50,109 nucleotides of DNA from Roseburia sp. (GCA_003483745.1 DMYD01000009.1:11827-61935); one strand, 5' to 3'. Numbered from the stretch's first letter, positions 7,736-17,770 are shown. The notes: a model not told the origin generated them from the letters alone. A program made the numbers and translations.

Positions 7736-9387
7736 AATTTTTCCTGTTCCTGCTCTGGTCTGTCACTCCTGTTTCTGTATTCCCGCGGCGTACACCCCTG
7801 TGTCTTTTTAAACAGGTTACTGAAATAATGTGCATCCCGGAAACCGACTTCAAATGCAATCTCCGTGGTCTTAGTCCCGGTCGTCCGCAATAACTGTTTT
7901 GCCTTATCCATGCGCACCTTTGTCAGATACTCAACAAACGTCACTCCCGTCTCCTGTCCGAATACAGTGCTGAAATGGCTCGAACTTAAATTTACCTCCG
8001 AAGCGACCATATTTAAGGAGATATCCTCATGATTATAGTTATCTTCTATGTAGGCTTTTGCATGCTGGATCAGATTGTCATATCTGCGTTCCATGCCCTG
8101 CTCCCGCAGTTCGATCACTGCCCCGAACAGATTTTTGATGTACTCCCTCGCCTGTCCTGCAGTGCCAAGAAAAATTTCCATCTTCTGCGCATCTTTGTAC
8201 TGTTCCAACAGATTTTCACTGGTATATCCGCTTTTTTCCAACACGGAGACCGCGCTCACATACAGATCCATCAGCACATACTGACGCAGCAGAACCGACT
8301 GTAAGCTACCGTTTGAGATTTTCCGGAAATAATCATCCACAAACCCGGATACTTCCTCTTTTCTTCCTGTATACAAAAACTGTTCCACCTGTCTGCGGTC
8401 GATCCCGGACACATTGAGTTCCCCAAGATCTAATGTCTCTTTTGTTTCCATCTCATTTTCTATCTTCTTTACCTGTTCCGTGATCTTATTTTTCTCTAAG
8501 GAATACCGCTTTGCAAAAAGAAGATTCGCTTCCTCGTAACATTTTTTGATCTCGCTGAACCGTGTGACCGGTATCCCGTATACCGCGGCATAATCGATCT
8601 TATTTTCCCCGCAGAGATATATTTCAAGTTCCTGTTCAATGGCATTTTTCAGCTGTTCAAGCGTCACACCATTTTCCTCTTTCAGTACCAGATGATATTC
8701 CCCACAGCTTAGTTTTGCGCGGATCACACTCGAACCGTATGCAAAAAACTGTTCCATATGATCTTCAAATGCTTCATCTTTTTCATAAAACGTCTCCGTC
8801 CCATCCTCGAAAAAGAGCTGTAACATAAGAACATTGTAGCGCTCTGCTGCCAGTTCGATCTCCTGTTCTCTGGCCTCTTTTAACACCTCCGAAAAGGAGT
8901 GCTCACCGGATACGATATGTCGGAACAGTCTTCTTTTTGTAAGTGTTTTCTGTTCTTTTTCGTTTTTTGTCTCTTCCTGTCTGCCTCTCCTGCCGTAAAT
9001 TTTTTCTGCGATCCTCTTAACCGCTTCTAAAAGCTGTGCACTGGTCACCGGTTTCAGCAGATAGTCTTCCACACCGATCGAGATAGCTTCTTTCGCATAA
9101 TCAAACTCACTATATCCACTCAGAATCAGTATACTCGTATCCGGAAGTTCCTGTTTTACGATCCGGCTAAGTTCCAGTCCATCCATAAAAGGCATCCTGA
9201 TATCCGTGATCAGGATGTCCGGTTTTAGTTTCTGAATCATCGGATACGCGAGTTCTCCATCACTCGCCTCTCCCACAAATTCAAATCCTTCCTCCTGCCA
9301 CGCAATATTATTTCGTATCCCCTCCCGCATTACAATCTCATCTTCTGCCAGAAAAATTTTCAACATCGTTTCTGTTTCCCCCATCAT
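7732..9387 (-). CDS. AraC-type response regulator, YesN-like
   Basis: A cytoplasmic transcription factor with an N-terminal receiver domain (phospho-acceptor Asp in LITDIRMPFMDG), a roughly 270-residue middle region as in YesN proteins, and a C-terminal AraC HTH domain (YIEDNYNHEDISLNMVASEV through GFRDAHYFSNLFKK). I chose the ATG at 9387 because GGGAAG lies just upstream. The ATG at 9366, giving MLKIFLAEDE, is equally like its family, whereas the ATG at 9441 lies inside the promoter. It is the first gene of the two-component/importer cluster and most likely activates the binding-protein promoter through the tandem sites at 6246-6279. Confidence 0.9.
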   Translation of the reverse strand: MMGETETMLKIFLAEDEIVMREGIRNNIAWQEEGFEFVGEASDGELAYPMIQKLKPDILITDIRMPFMDGLELSRIVKQELPDTSILILSGYSEFDYAKEAISIGVEDYLLKPVTSAQLLEAVKRIAEKIYGRRGRQEETKNEKEQKTLTKRRLFRHIVSGEHSFSEVLKEAREQEIELAAERYNVLMLQLFFEDGTETFYEKDEAFEDHMEQFFAYGSSVIRAKLSCGEYHLVLKEENGVTLEQLKNAIEQELEIYLCGENKIDYAAVYGIPVTRFSEIKKCYEEANLLFAKRYSLEKNKITEQVKKIENEMETKETLDLGELNVSGIDRRQVEQFLYTGRKEEVSGFVDDYFRKISNGSLQSVLLRQYVLMDLYVSAVSVLEKSGYTSENLLEQYKDAQKMEIFLGTAGQAREYIKNLFGAVIELREQGMERRYDNLIQHAKAYIEDNYNHEDISLNMVASEVNLSSSHFSTVFGQETGVTFVEYLTKVRMDKAKQLLRTTGTKTTEIAFEVGFRDAHYFSNLFKKTQGCTPREYRNRSDRPEQEQEKL

Positions 9388-9431
9388 ATCTTCTTCCCGG
9401 ACTCTCCATCCGCCGGAAAATCTATATGATG

Positions 9432-9460
9432 AAAATAGCACATTCCATAAAATGTTTCAA
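9432..9460 (-). promoter_or_regulatory. Promoter of the response regulator-kinase pair
   Basis: On the minus strand TTGAAA (9455-9460) and TATTTT (9432-9437) are separated by 17 bases, just downstream of the glutamate synthase terminator and about 45 bases before the likely start codon. Confidence 0.5.
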
Positions 9461-9473
9461 TAAACAACTTTTG

Positions 9474-9533
9474 AAAAAGACCGGAGCCGCATGATTTCAT
9501 ATAGTGTCCCAAATCATGTCACTCCGGTCTTTT
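9474..9533 (-). terminator. Intrinsic terminator of the gltBD operon
   Basis: AAAAAGACCGGAG (9474-9486) pairs with CTCCGGTCTTTT (9522-9533), and inner arms ATGATTT/AAATCAT (9491-9497 and 9511-9517) extend the stem. The minus-strand transcript ends with a T run, placed right after the gltD stop codon at 9569. Confidence 0.85.
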
Positions 9534-9568
9534 ATTATATTATTTCCATCAACAATTTTTATTTTTCC

Positions 9569-11062
9569 CTATTGTACCGACAGGTAAGAATATCCCATCA
9601 GGCTCTCATCCACCGCATGTGCGACCTCACGTCCTTCACGGATTGCCCACACAACAAGAGACTGTCCTCTGTGCACATCACCTGCTGCAAATACATTTTT
9701 CACACTGGTCGCATATGCACCCTCTGCTGTCGATACATTTGTTCTTGCATTCAACTCAACGCCAAACGCATCCGCAACATATTTTTCAGTTCCAAGGAAT
9801 CCTGCTGCGATCAGAACCAGATCTGCATCCAGCTTAGTCTCAGACCCCGGTACCTCTGTCATCATCATACGTCCGGTCTTTTCATCTTTTTTACTCTCTA
9901 ATTTTACGGTAATAATGCCGTTTAAGTTGCCGTTTTTATCTTTTAAGAACTCTTTGACTGTCGTCTGATAAATACGTGGATCATGTCCAAATACAGCGAT
10001 TGCTTCCTCCTGACCGTAGTCTGTCTTGCAGACTTTCGGCCACTCCGGCCACGGATTATTCTCTGCTCTGGTATCCGGCGCTTTCGGCATCATCTCAAGC
10101 TGTGTCACGCTCGCGCAGCCATGGCGGATCGATGTTCCCACACAGTCATTTCCGGTATCACCGCCACCGATGATCACCACTTTTTTACCCTTTGCAGAAA
10201 TATAGTTGTTGTCTTTTAAGTCAGAATCTAAAAGGCTCTTTGTGGTTGCCTTTAAGAAATCCACTGCAAAATAGATGCCCTTTGCATCACGTCCCGGTGC
10301 CTTGATATCTCGCGGATTTTTTGCGCCACAGGCTAAGATCACACGGTCATAATCTTTTAATAACTTTGCTGCCTTTACATCTTTTCCGACATTGACACCG
10401 GTTACAAATTCAACGCCCTCTTCTTTCATGATATCCACTTTGCGGTCGATCACCCACTTTTCAAGTTTCATATTTGGAATACCATACATCAGAAGTCCAC
10501 CAATACGGTCATCACGCTCAAACACTGTCACCTGATGTCCACGCTTGTTTAACTGGTCTGCTGCCGCAAGTCCTGCAGGACCGGAACCGATGATTGCAAC
10601 TTTCTTTCCGGTGCGCACTCTCGGCGGTTTTGCTGCTGCATATCCTTTTGCGTAAGCATTTTCGATAATTCCGTGCTCATTTGCCTTGCAGGTAACAGGA
10701 TCTTCCCAGTGACCACAGGTGCAGGCTGCTTCACAGAGAGCCGGGCAGACACGTGATGTAAATTCCGGGAAGTTATTGGTTTTCTTTAAACGGTTATATG
10801 CCTGTTCCCAGTTTCCGGTATAGACAAGATCATTCCACTCCGGCACCAGATTATGCAGCGGGCATCCACTCGTCATTCCCATGATGGTCATACCGGACTG
10901 ACAAAATGGCACACCGCAGTTCATACATCTTGCACCCTGAATCTGCTGTTTTTCCATGGAAAGCGGTATATGAAATTCTTTAAAGTTTTTGATGCGCTCT
11001 TTCGGCTCGATTGCCTTTGCGTCTTCTCTCTCATAATCTATAAATCCAGTTGGTTTTCCCAT
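9569..11062 (-). CDS. gltD: Glutamate synthase (NADPH) small subunit
   Basis: The 497-residue electron-input subunit of glutamate synthase. It passes electrons from NAD(P)H through FAD and iron-sulphur clusters to the large subunit, which makes glutamate from glutamine and 2-oxoglutarate. N-terminal Cys residues at 46, 49, 54, 67, 106, 110, 114 and 116 match the two 4Fe-4S cluster motifs. The FAD Rossmann motif GSGPAGLAAA begins near 159 and the NADPH motif GGGDTGNDCVG near 297. Length and start are normal. It follows gltB on the same strand after 60 bases that contain an 8-bp hairpin (11088-11107), and a strong terminator lies beyond it. Located in the cytoplasm. Confidence 0.96.
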   Translation of the reverse strand: MGKPTGFIDYEREDAKAIEPKERIKNFKEFHIPLSMEKQQIQGARCMNCGVPFCQSGMTIMGMTSGCPLHNLVPEWNDLVYTGNWEQAYNRLKKTNNFPEFTSRVCPALCEAACTCGHWEDPVTCKANEHGIIENAYAKGYAAAKPPRVRTGKKVAIIGSGPAGLAAADQLNKRGHQVTVFERDDRIGGLLMYGIPNMKLEKWVIDRKVDIMKEEGVEFVTGVNVGKDVKAAKLLKDYDRVILACGAKNPRDIKAPGRDAKGIYFAVDFLKATTKSLLDSDLKDNNYISAKGKKVVIIGGGDTGNDCVGTSIRHGCASVTQLEMMPKAPDTRAENNPWPEWPKVCKTDYGQEEAIAVFGHDPRIYQTTVKEFLKDKNGNLNGIITVKLESKKDEKTGRMMMTEVPGSETKLDADLVLIAAGFLGTEKYVADAFGVELNARTNVSTAEGAYATSVKNVFAAGDVHRGQSLVVWAIREGREVAHAVDESLMGYSYLSVQ

Positions 11063-11087
11063 TATTTATATCCTCCATCGTGATGCC

Positions 11088-11107
11088 ATGCGGCAATGCT
11101 GCCACAT
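11088..11107 (-). other. Small intercistronic hairpin between gltB and gltD
   Basis: ATGCGGCA (11088-11095) and TGCCACAT (11100-11107) pair over eight positions, one of them G-U in the minus-strand RNA, around a four-base loop. No U tract follows, so it may tune mRNA stability or the subunit ratio but would not terminate. Confidence 0.4.
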
Positions 11108-11122
11108 GAACATCTTCCTTAT

Positions 11123-14100
11123 TTAACCTCTTGTGTTTGCATAGAATGCTTCAATCTGCGCCTGCTCTGAGGATAATCCTTTCTCCTCCATCTGAACAAT
11201 TGCCATCAGCATCCGGTTATAATCGTATGGAATGACCTTTTTAAATTTCGGCAGATACTCACTGAAATTGTCAAGGATTTCTTTTCCTTTTTCGGAATTG
11301 GTCAAAGCTACATGTTCTTTGATCATATCCTTTAATTCCATAACGTCATATTTATTGGATATTTCTTCGGAAAATACCATTTCTTTGTTCATTCTTGTAT
11401 ACAGATCATTGTCCTCGTCGAGCACATATGCGATACCGCCGCTCATACCTGCTGCAAAGTTCTTTCCAGTCTTACCAAGGACTACGACACGTCCGCCGGT
11501 CATATACTCACATCCATGATCGCCGACTCCTTCAACAACTGCGGATGCACCGGAGTTACGGACACAGAAACGCTCGCCTGCGACACCACTGATAAATGCT
11601 TTTCCGCTGGTTGCTCCATAAAGAGCCACGTTACCAATGATGATGTTCTCATCTTTTTTGTATTGTACGCCTGCCGGTGCATAGACAACTAATTTTCCAC
11701 CGGAAAGTCCCTTTCCAAAGTAATCATTGGAATCTCCGACTAACTCTAAGGTCAGCCCTTTCGGGATAAACGCACCAAAACTCTGTCCACCTGCACCGCT
11801 GCATTTTACGATAAATGTATCTTCCGGAAGTCCCTCACCACCATATTTCTTGGTGATCTCTGAACCAAAGATCGTACCGAAGGAACGGTCGGTATTTGTC
11901 ACTTCCACATCAATGCTTCTGCGCTGCTGTTTTTCAAGTGCCGGTCCTAATTGTTTCAAGAGTACCGTAATATCTTTTGATTTCTCCAGTTCAAAATCGT
12001 AAACCTGTTTCGGATCAAAAATGACTTTCTTCTTCTGATCTGCAAACGGGTTGTTTAAGATCTTAGAAAGATCGATTTCTTTCTCTCTGCCGCTTAAGTC
12101 CTCACGAACCTTTAACAGATCACTTCTGCCGACCATCTCATCGATCGTCTTACAGCCGAGTTTTGCCATGTATTCCCTTAACTCTGCTGCGATGAAACGC
12201 ATGAAGTTCTCAACATACTCCGGTTTTCCTGCAAAACGTTTACGGAGTTCCGGGTTCTGTGTTGCAATACCTGCCGGACAGGTATCTAAGTTACATACAC
12301 GCATCATGACACAGCCTAAAGTTACAAGCGGAGCTGTTGCAAAACCATATTCCTCTGCACCGAGCAATGCTGCGATTGCAACGTCACGTCCGCTCATCAG
12401 CTTACCGTCTGTCTCAATGCGGACTTTATTTCTAAGTCCATTCATGATCAGAGTCTGGTGTGTCTCGGAAAGTCCAAGTTCCCAAGGAAGTCCGGCATTG
12501 TGGATGGAACTTGCCGGAGCTGCACCGGTACCACCATCATAACCAGAAATCAGTACGACCTGTGCGCCTGCTTTTGCAACACCTGCAGCAACTGTACCAA
12601 CGCCTGCCTCAGATACCAGTTTTACGGTAATTCTTGCATCACGGTTTGAATTCTTTAAGTCGAAGATCAGCTGCTCAAGATCCTCGATGGAGTAAATATC
12701 GTGATGTGGCGGCGGAGAGATCAGAGCTACACCCGGGGTGGAAAGTCTGGTCTTTGCGATCCACGGATAAACCTTTTTACCCGGAAGATGTCCACCTTCA
12801 CCAGGTTTTGCACCCTGTGCCATCTTGATCTGGATCTCCTGTGCACTGACTAAATACTGGCTGGTAACACCAAAACGTCCGGATGCAACCTGCTTGATCG
12901 CAGAACAACGGTTGACGCTGCTGTTTTTACTTGCAATACGCTCTGCATCCTCACCACCTTCACCGGAGTTGGATTTACCATGCAGACGGTTCATTGCGAT
13001 CGCAAGTGTCTCATGCGCCTCCTGTGAAATGGAACCGTAAGACATTGCACCTGTTTTAAATCTTTGTACGATGGAATCAACACTCTCAACTTCCTCAAGC
13101 GGTACACCTTTTTTCGGATAATTGAAATCCATCAGTCCACGCAGTGTGATCTCTCTTTCTTCCTTATTTACTAAATCTGTATACTGTTTAAATAACTCAT
13201 AATCGCCACGTCTGGTTGCTTCCTGTAACAGATGGATCGTTGCCGGGTTATAAAGGTGTGGATCTGCCCCGCTTCTCATCTTATGACGTCCGCGGCTCTC
13301 TAAGGTCAGATCAGATTCAAGTCCGAGCGGATCATAGGCTGCGGAGTGTAGCTCATTGACATCGTTTTCGATATCTTTTAATGTGATACCACCAATACGG
13401 CTGACCGTATTAGTAAAATATTTATCAATGACATTTTTATCAATACCGATTGCCTCAAAGATTTTTGATCCCTCGTAGGACTGGATCGTGGAAATACCCA
13501 TCTTGGATGCAATCTTTACGATACCGTTTAAAATTGCATTGTTGTAATCCTGTACTGCTGCATAGTAATCTTTGTCAAGCATATGCTCGTCCACAAGCTG
13601 TTTTACTGTGTCCTGTACCAGATATGGGTTGATCGCACAGGCTCCATAACCGAGTAACGTTGCAAAGTGATGTACCTCTCTCGGTTCTCCGGACTCTAAG
13701 ATCATCGCAACCGAAGTTCTCTTTTTCGTTCTTACCAGATGCTGCTGTAAGGCAGATACTGCAAGCAGCGAAGGGATTGGAACATGATTCTCATCAATTC
13801 CACGGTCAGAGAGAATCAGAATATTTGCACCGTCTCTATATGCACGGTCTGCTTCCACAAACAGACGATCGATTGCTTTTTCAAGGCTTGTATTCTTATA
13901 GTAAATGATCGGGATCACTTCTACTTTAAATCCCGGTACTTTCATGGATTTGATCTTCATCAGATCCGTGTTCGTTAAAATCGGGTTATTTACTTTCAAT
14001 ACCTGACAGTTTTCTGCCTTTTCCTCTAAAAGGTTACCGTCCTCACCGATATATACCGTCGTGGATGTTACAACTTTCTCACGGATTGAATCGATTGGCG

Positions 14101-15697
14101 GGTTCGTTACCTGGGCGAACAGCTGTTTGAAATAATTGAATAACGGCTGATGATCACTTGCAAGTGCAGCAAGTGGTGTATCAATACCCATGGCAGATGT
14201 ACCCTCACCACCGTTCTTTGCCATTGGAAGAATTGCTTCACGCAGAGATTCGAAAGTATAACCAAAAGCTTTCTGCATTCTCTGGCGTTCTTCCTTGGTA
14301 TATTCCGGCACACGCTCGTTCGGAATTTTCAAATCTTCCAGTTTTAAGAGGTTGCGGTCAAGCCATTCACCATATGGCTGCTTGTTCGCATAGGTCTCTT
14401 TTAACTCATCATCATCGATCACACGGCCTGCAACGGTATCAACCAGAAGCATTTTACCAGGACGTAAGCGCTCTTTTACGAGGATCTTTGTCGGATCGAT
14501 ATCAAGTACACCAACCTCAGAGGAAAGAATCAGATAATCATCATCTGTAATGTAGTAACGGGAAGGACGAAGTCCGTTACGGTCAAGCACTGCTCCCATC
14601 ATATCACCATCGGAAAACAGGATAGATGCAGGTCCGTCCCACGGCTCCATCATCGTTGCATAATACTGATAGAAATCTTTTTTCTTCTGTGACATGATAC
14701 GGTTGTTTGCCCATGGCTCCGGGATCATGATCATAACTGCAAGCGGAAGTTCCATGCCGCTCATAACCAGAAACTCTAAGGTATTATCGAGCATCGCAGA
14801 GTCAGAACCTTCGGAATTGATGACCGGAAGTACCTTCTGCAGTTCTCCTTTCAGATGTTCAGATTCCATTGTCTCCTCACGGGCAAGCATCTTGTCTGCA
14901 TTACCCTTGATGGTGTTGATCTCACCGTTATGTACGATAAAACGGTTCGGGTGTGCTCTCTCCCAGCTTGGATTCGTGTTCGTGGAGAAACGTGAATGTA
15001 CCGTTGCGATTGCTGATTCGTAATCCTTATCCTGTAAATCTGCAAAGAATAAACGAAGCTGCTCTACCAGAAACATACCCTTATATACGATCGTTCTGCT
15101 GGACAAAGAAACCACATAGGTATCATCATTGGATTGTTCAAAAACACGTCTCGCCACATACAGTTTACGATCAAAGTCAATTCCCTTTTCCACTTCTGCC
15201 GGACGTTTGACAAAACCCTGCATGATATATGGCATACAGTCAACTGCTTTCTGTCCCAGTTTGGTCGGATCGGTCGGAACTTCTCTCCATCCTAAGAACT
15301 CCATACCTTCCTTGTTTACGATGACTTCAAACATTTTCTTCGCCTGGTTGCGTTTCAATTCATCCTGTGGGAAGAAAAACATGCCGACACCGTAGTCTCT
15401 TTCCTCCCCAAGTTCGATTCCAAGTGGTTTTGTCACTTTTGAGAAAAACTTGTGTGATACCTGAAGCAGAATACCAACACCGTCACCTGTCTTACCCTCT
15501 GCATCTTTACCTGCTCTGTGTTTCAAATTTTCTACGATCTTTAATGCATTCTCTACCGTTGCATGTGTCTTGATACCCTTGATATTGACAACAGCACCGA
15601 TACCGCAGTTATCATGCTCAAATCTCGGATCATACATTCCGGTTTCTGTCTTACAGCTGCCTGCTACAGAAAAACGGTCTAATTTCTGCTCTTTCAT
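11123..15697 (-). CDS. gltB: Glutamate synthase large subunit
   Basis: The catalytic subunit that releases ammonia from glutamine in an N-terminal Ntn-type amidotransferase domain and channels it to the FMN/3Fe-4S synthase domain. The nucleophile is the Cys of the DNCGIGAV segment, 31 residues in from the chosen start, so a short propeptide would be removed. The synthase-domain glycine-rich segments (SGYDGGTGAAPASS, GKSNSGEGGED, CNLDTCPAGIATQ) and the C-terminal GXGXG beta-helix repeats are present. I moved the start to the ATG at 15697, preceded by AAAGGAAG. The ATG at 15721 has no ribosome site. Full length (about 1524 residues). Cotranscribed with gltD downstream. Confidence 0.96.
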   Translation of the reverse strand: MKEQKLDRFSVAGSCKTETGMYDPRFEHDNCGIGAVVNIKGIKTHATVENALKIVENLKHRAGKDAEGKTGDGVGILLQVSHKFFSKVTKPLGIELGEERDYGVGMFFFPQDELKRNQAKKMFEVIVNKEGMEFLGWREVPTDPTKLGQKAVDCMPYIMQGFVKRPAEVEKGIDFDRKLYVARRVFEQSNDDTYVVSLSSRTIVYKGMFLVEQLRLFFADLQDKDYESAIATVHSRFSTNTNPSWERAHPNRFIVHNGEINTIKGNADKMLAREETMESEHLKGELQKVLPVINSEGSDSAMLDNTLEFLVMSGMELPLAVMIMIPEPWANNRIMSQKKKDFYQYYATMMEPWDGPASILFSDGDMMGAVLDRNGLRPSRYYITDDDYLILSSEVGVLDIDPTKILVKERLRPGKMLLVDTVAGRVIDDDELKETYANKQPYGEWLDRNLLKLEDLKIPNERVPEYTKEERQRMQKAFGYTFESLREAILPMAKNGGEGTSAMGIDTPLAALASDHQPLFNYFKQLFAQVTNPPIDSIREKVVTSTTVYIGEDGNLLEEKAENCQVLKVNNPILTNTDLMKIKSMKVPGFKVEVIPIIYYKNTSLEKAIDRLFVEADRAYRDGANILILSDRGIDENHVPIPSLLAVSALQQHLVRTKKRTSVAMILESGEPREVHHFATLLGYGACAINPYLVQDTVKQLVDEHMLDKDYYAAVQDYNNAILNGIVKIASKMGISTIQSYEGSKIFEAIGIDKNVIDKYFTNTVSRIGGITLKDIENDVNELHSAAYDPLGLESDLTLESRGRHKMRSGADPHLYNPATIHLLQEATRRGDYELFKQYTDLVNKEEREITLRGLMDFNYPKKGVPLEEVESVDSIVQRFKTGAMSYGSISQEAHETLAIAMNRLHGKSNSGEGGEDAERIASKNSSVNRCSAIKQVASGRFGVTSQYLVSAQEIQIKMAQGAKPGEGGHLPGKKVYPWIAKTRLSTPGVALISPPPHHDIYSIEDLEQLIFDLKNSNRDARITVKLVSEAGVGTVAAGVAKAGAQVVLISGYDGGTGAAPASSIHNAGLPWELGLSETHQTLIMNGLRNKVRIETDGKLMSGRDVAIAALLGAEEYGFATAPLVTLGCVMMRVCNLDTCPAGIATQNPELRKRFAGKPEYVENFMRFIAAELREYMAKLGCKTIDEMVGRSDLLKVREDLSGREKEIDLSKILNNPFADQKKKVIFDPKQVYDFELEKSKDITVLLKQLGPALEKQQRRSIDVEVTNTDRSFGTIFGSEITKKYGGEGLPEDTFIVKCSGAGGQSFGAFIPKGLTLELVGDSNDYFGKGLSGGKLVVYAPAGVQYKKDENIIIGNVALYGATSGKAFISGVAGERFCVRNSGASAVVEGVGDHGCEYMTGGRVVVLGKTGKNFAAGMSGGIAYVLDEDNDLYTRMNKEMVFSEEISNKYDVMELKDMIKEHVALTNSEKGKEILDNFSEYLPKFKKVIPYDYNRMLMAIVQMEEKGLSSEQAQIEAFYANTRG

Positions 15698-15774
15698 CTT
15701 CAACTTCCTTTCTCCATCCACTCATCTGTCTTTGCACGAAAAACAGTTGTCTTTTGTCGGATTTGTTATGTATT

Positions 15775-15803
15775 AATATACAACTTTCACATCCGTTTGT
15801 CTA
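15775..15803 (-). promoter_or_regulatory. Candidate gltB promoter
   Basis: TAGACA (15798-15803) and TATATT (15775-15780) on the minus strand are spaced by 17 bases, leaving a leader of about 70 bases before the gltB ATG. The 15804-15917 stretch upstream is very AT-rich with no other recognisable element. Confidence 0.45.
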
Positions 15804-15917
15804 CCAGTTTTTTTGTTATATTGTCTGAAAATATGATAATTATATAATATAGTGTATTGTTTTCAGTTTATTTATCCTGTTTTCATTCGAAATAATATAT
15901 ATGCAAACAATTCTATA

Positions 15918-15960
15918 GAAAAAAAGATGCAAAAAAATCTCAATAATTTTTCTGCATCTT
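15918..15960 (-). terminator. Intrinsic terminator before the gltB promoter, GATGCA-type hairpin
   Basis: AAGATGCAAAAAAAT (starting 15924) pairs with ATTTTTCTGCATCTT (ending 15960), a stem of about 14 pairs around CTCAATA. Minus-strand RNA ends in a run of seven or eight U. It lies downstream of the small membrane protein gene ending at 16032. Its outer sequence (AAAAAAGATGCAAAAA) recurs in the hairpin at 25638-25723. Confidence 0.7.
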
Positions 15961-16031
15961 CGCATTTTTACTATTTCTATTGAATTGTGTTTAAATTGTA
16001 TCTGTATGTTTTTGCTCTTTTTTCTACAAAT

Positions 16032-16271
16032 CTATGCTTCCATGCCTGCCAGTTCATCCATTTTTCTTTTCAAACAATGGTTAAATACTGCGATCACACG
16101 CCCAACGCCGATCACTGCCACCACCGTTCCAAGTCCGATCCCGATCAGATGCCCCTGACAGACCAGTCCGACTGTGATAGTGATACAGATGTTGAAAAGG
16201 TCAAAACAGTTTTTCGTAAATCCCACACCGATCAGCACGATCGCAAGCAGTAAAAATAAAAATCTGCCCAC
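16032..16271 (-). CDS. Small two-helix membrane protein of unknown function
   Basis: A 79-residue hydrophobic protein with a GTG start (16271). Helix one covers about residues 3-20 and helix two about 38-63, followed by a charged tail. I do not recognise the family. Support for it being real: it fills an otherwise empty interval, has membrane-protein composition and is followed by a good terminator (15918-15960). Against: only a weak ribosome site (AGGG about 12 bases upstream) and short length. It lies 65 bases after the lipoprotein gene on the same strand and may be its operon partner. Confidence 0.5.
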   Translation of the reverse strand: MGRFLFLLLAIVLIGVGFTKNCFDLFNICITITVGLVCQGHLIGIGLGTVVAVIGVGRVIAVFNHCLKRKMDELAGMEA

Positions 16272-16336
16272 GTAGCTTCGTTCCCTGATTTCTTTCTCTC
16301 ATCTGTTACAATGTGTTCATGTTCCATTGCCTTGAT

Positions 16337-17257
16337 CTAATAGTTTCTTTCCCAGACCTGATCAAAGAAGTCGTTTCCCTCCAGTGTTTTCCCATCACAA
16401 CTATACAGAGCACCATTATCAATATCAAGTGACAGAAGAAGCGTAGAATCTTTCAGGTATGGCATCATTTTTTCCTGTAAGAGTGGAACAACATCTTCCC
16501 TGTGTGTGCATTCGTTCCAGTCCTGGTGTTCGTCCTTGTCAACTGCAAAGTCAACGCCATAGGTGTCCTCTATCACGATACCCTTTTCATCGTCCACATA
16601 AAAAGCTGCAAAGTCATATTGGGCAGTTCCCTGCATTTCATAGGTCATGCTTATGAACAGATAGTCCTGACCATCTTTTTTTGAAAGACATATTGTTCCA
16701 TTTCCTGCATGTGACAGGTGAAAATTTCTGCTGATAAACCGCGGATGACTCTCATATTCTCCATCTTTTGTTCTACGATACACTTTCACATAACATCCAT
16801 ACGAACTGTTACTTACAACGTCATCTACCGTTGCATCAGGCTCACTGCCATATCCAACTACGGAAACGAGATCTGCAATCCCATCGTGTGTGAGATCTGC
16901 CGTTATTTCAAATATAGGTACTTCATATGCATCCTTTCCCGGATAATCTGTGTTATAGTAGCTGCCATCTTCCCCTAACTGGCCAATATCACCGTAGGTA
17001 GAATAGACATACTCCTGATTTTCCACGACATATTTTTCTGTATCTGCATTTGAATCTTTTTCAGTAGTTTCAGAGATTTCTGTATCTGATTCTTTTTGTG
17101 TGACATCGGACATCTCTTCCGTCTTTTCTGCTTTTGTATTTTCTTCTGAAGTCGCCTCATTTACCGCAGCAGAGTTTTCTGTTGTTTTGCCACATCCAGC
17201 GAAACAGCCACATGCAAGTGCAGAAGCAATCATAGTCATCATTAATTTATTTTTCAT
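16337..17257 (-). CDS. Lipoprotein with low-complexity Thr/Glu-rich linker, unknown function
   Basis: A secreted lipoprotein of about 306 residues. The chosen ATG at 17257 overlaps the acetyltransferase stop as ATGA and has GGGGTGGGG upstream; the GTG at 17266 lies within that site. The signal peptide ends at a lipobox-like CFAGC, and roughly 55 residues of Glu/Thr/Ser/Lys/Asp linker follow. The globular part has an ITADLTHDGIADLVSV segment resembling an FG-GAP/VCBS calcium-binding turn and ends with aromatic-rich strands. No enzymatic motif is evident. Translational coupling to a GNAT acetyltransferase may be incidental. Function not assignable from sequence. Confidence 0.75.
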   Translation of the reverse strand: MKNKLMMTMIASALACGCFAGCGKTTENSAAVNEATSEENTKAEKTEEMSDVTQKESDTEISETTEKDSNADTEKYVVENQEYVYSTYGDIGQLGEDGSYYNTDYPGKDAYEVPIFEITADLTHDGIADLVSVVGYGSEPDATVDDVVSNSSYGCYVKVYRRTKDGEYESHPRFISRNFHLSHAGNGTICLSKKDGQDYLFISMTYEMQGTAQYDFAAFYVDDEKGIVIEDTYGVDFAVDKDEHQDWNECTHREDVVPLLQEKMMPYLKDSTLLLSLDIDNGALYSCDGKTLEGNDFFDQVWERNY

Positions 17258-17682
17258 TTTCCCCACCCCATAATATACTCTTTTTCATTTGTATCTTCAT
17301 CCATTTCTTCCGCCTGGATCAAGAAGTTTTCTCTCAGATAAAAACGCATCGCACGCACATTCTTTTGATATACGCCTAAACGCAACTCTGTTTTCCTGCT
17401 CTTTGCGTAATCTAACAACTGTTTACCAATTCCCCTCGACTGTGCCGATTCTTTCACAAACAATCCTTCTACATATTGGTTGTTCATCCCGATAAAACCT
17501 ACAATCTGACCATTCTTTTCGTCTTCATATACATATACTTCCGCTTCCGGCAGAATCTGTTTTACCATTTCATAATTGCCGGTCCAATATTCTTTCTCTA
17601 TAAAACTATGTGCCTTGATGTTTGTCTCAAGCCATATCTGTAAAACGTCAGATATATCCGTTTCTTCCATTTTTCTTATCAT
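17254..17682 (-). CDS. GNAT family N-acetyltransferase
   Basis: A 142-residue cytoplasmic acetyltransferase with the whole GNAT fold. It has an N-terminal IRKMEETDISDVLQIW strand-helix, a central IVGFIGMNNQYVEGLFV strand pair, and the acetyl-CoA loop SRGIGKQLLDYAK near residues 83-96, which is the R/QxxGxG/A motif. The C-terminal RAMRFYLRENF helix is typical of the YjaB/RimI-like small-molecule group. The start ATG has GGGGTAAG upstream. It is the first gene of a pair with the lipoprotein. Substrate is unknown. The palindromic element at 17779-18091 is inserted about 100 bases upstream, close to where its promoter should be. Confidence 0.85.
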   Translation of the reverse strand: MIRKMEETDISDVLQIWLETNIKAHSFIEKEYWTGNYEMVKQILPEAEVYVYEDEKNGQIVGFIGMNNQYVEGLFVKESAQSRGIGKQLLDYAKSRKTELRLGVYQKNVRAMRFYLRENFLIQAEEMDEDTNEKEYIMGWGK

Positions 17683-17770
17683 ACACTTACCCCATTTCTA
17701 CTTTCATCTTAGTGCACTGCAAAGATATCTTTTTTCCCGCTCCATATCGCTCATAAAAATTTCATTTTTC

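Noticed and set aside
9491..9901. 136-codon plus-strand frame overlapping the gltBD terminator
   Set aside because: Antisense to gltD and begins inside the terminator hairpin; no ribosome site and unlike any family I know.
12051..12542. 163-codon open frame on the plus strand
   Set aside because: It lies wholly antisense to gltB, has no ribosome site or family resemblance and has the composition expected from a shadow of a conserved coding strand.
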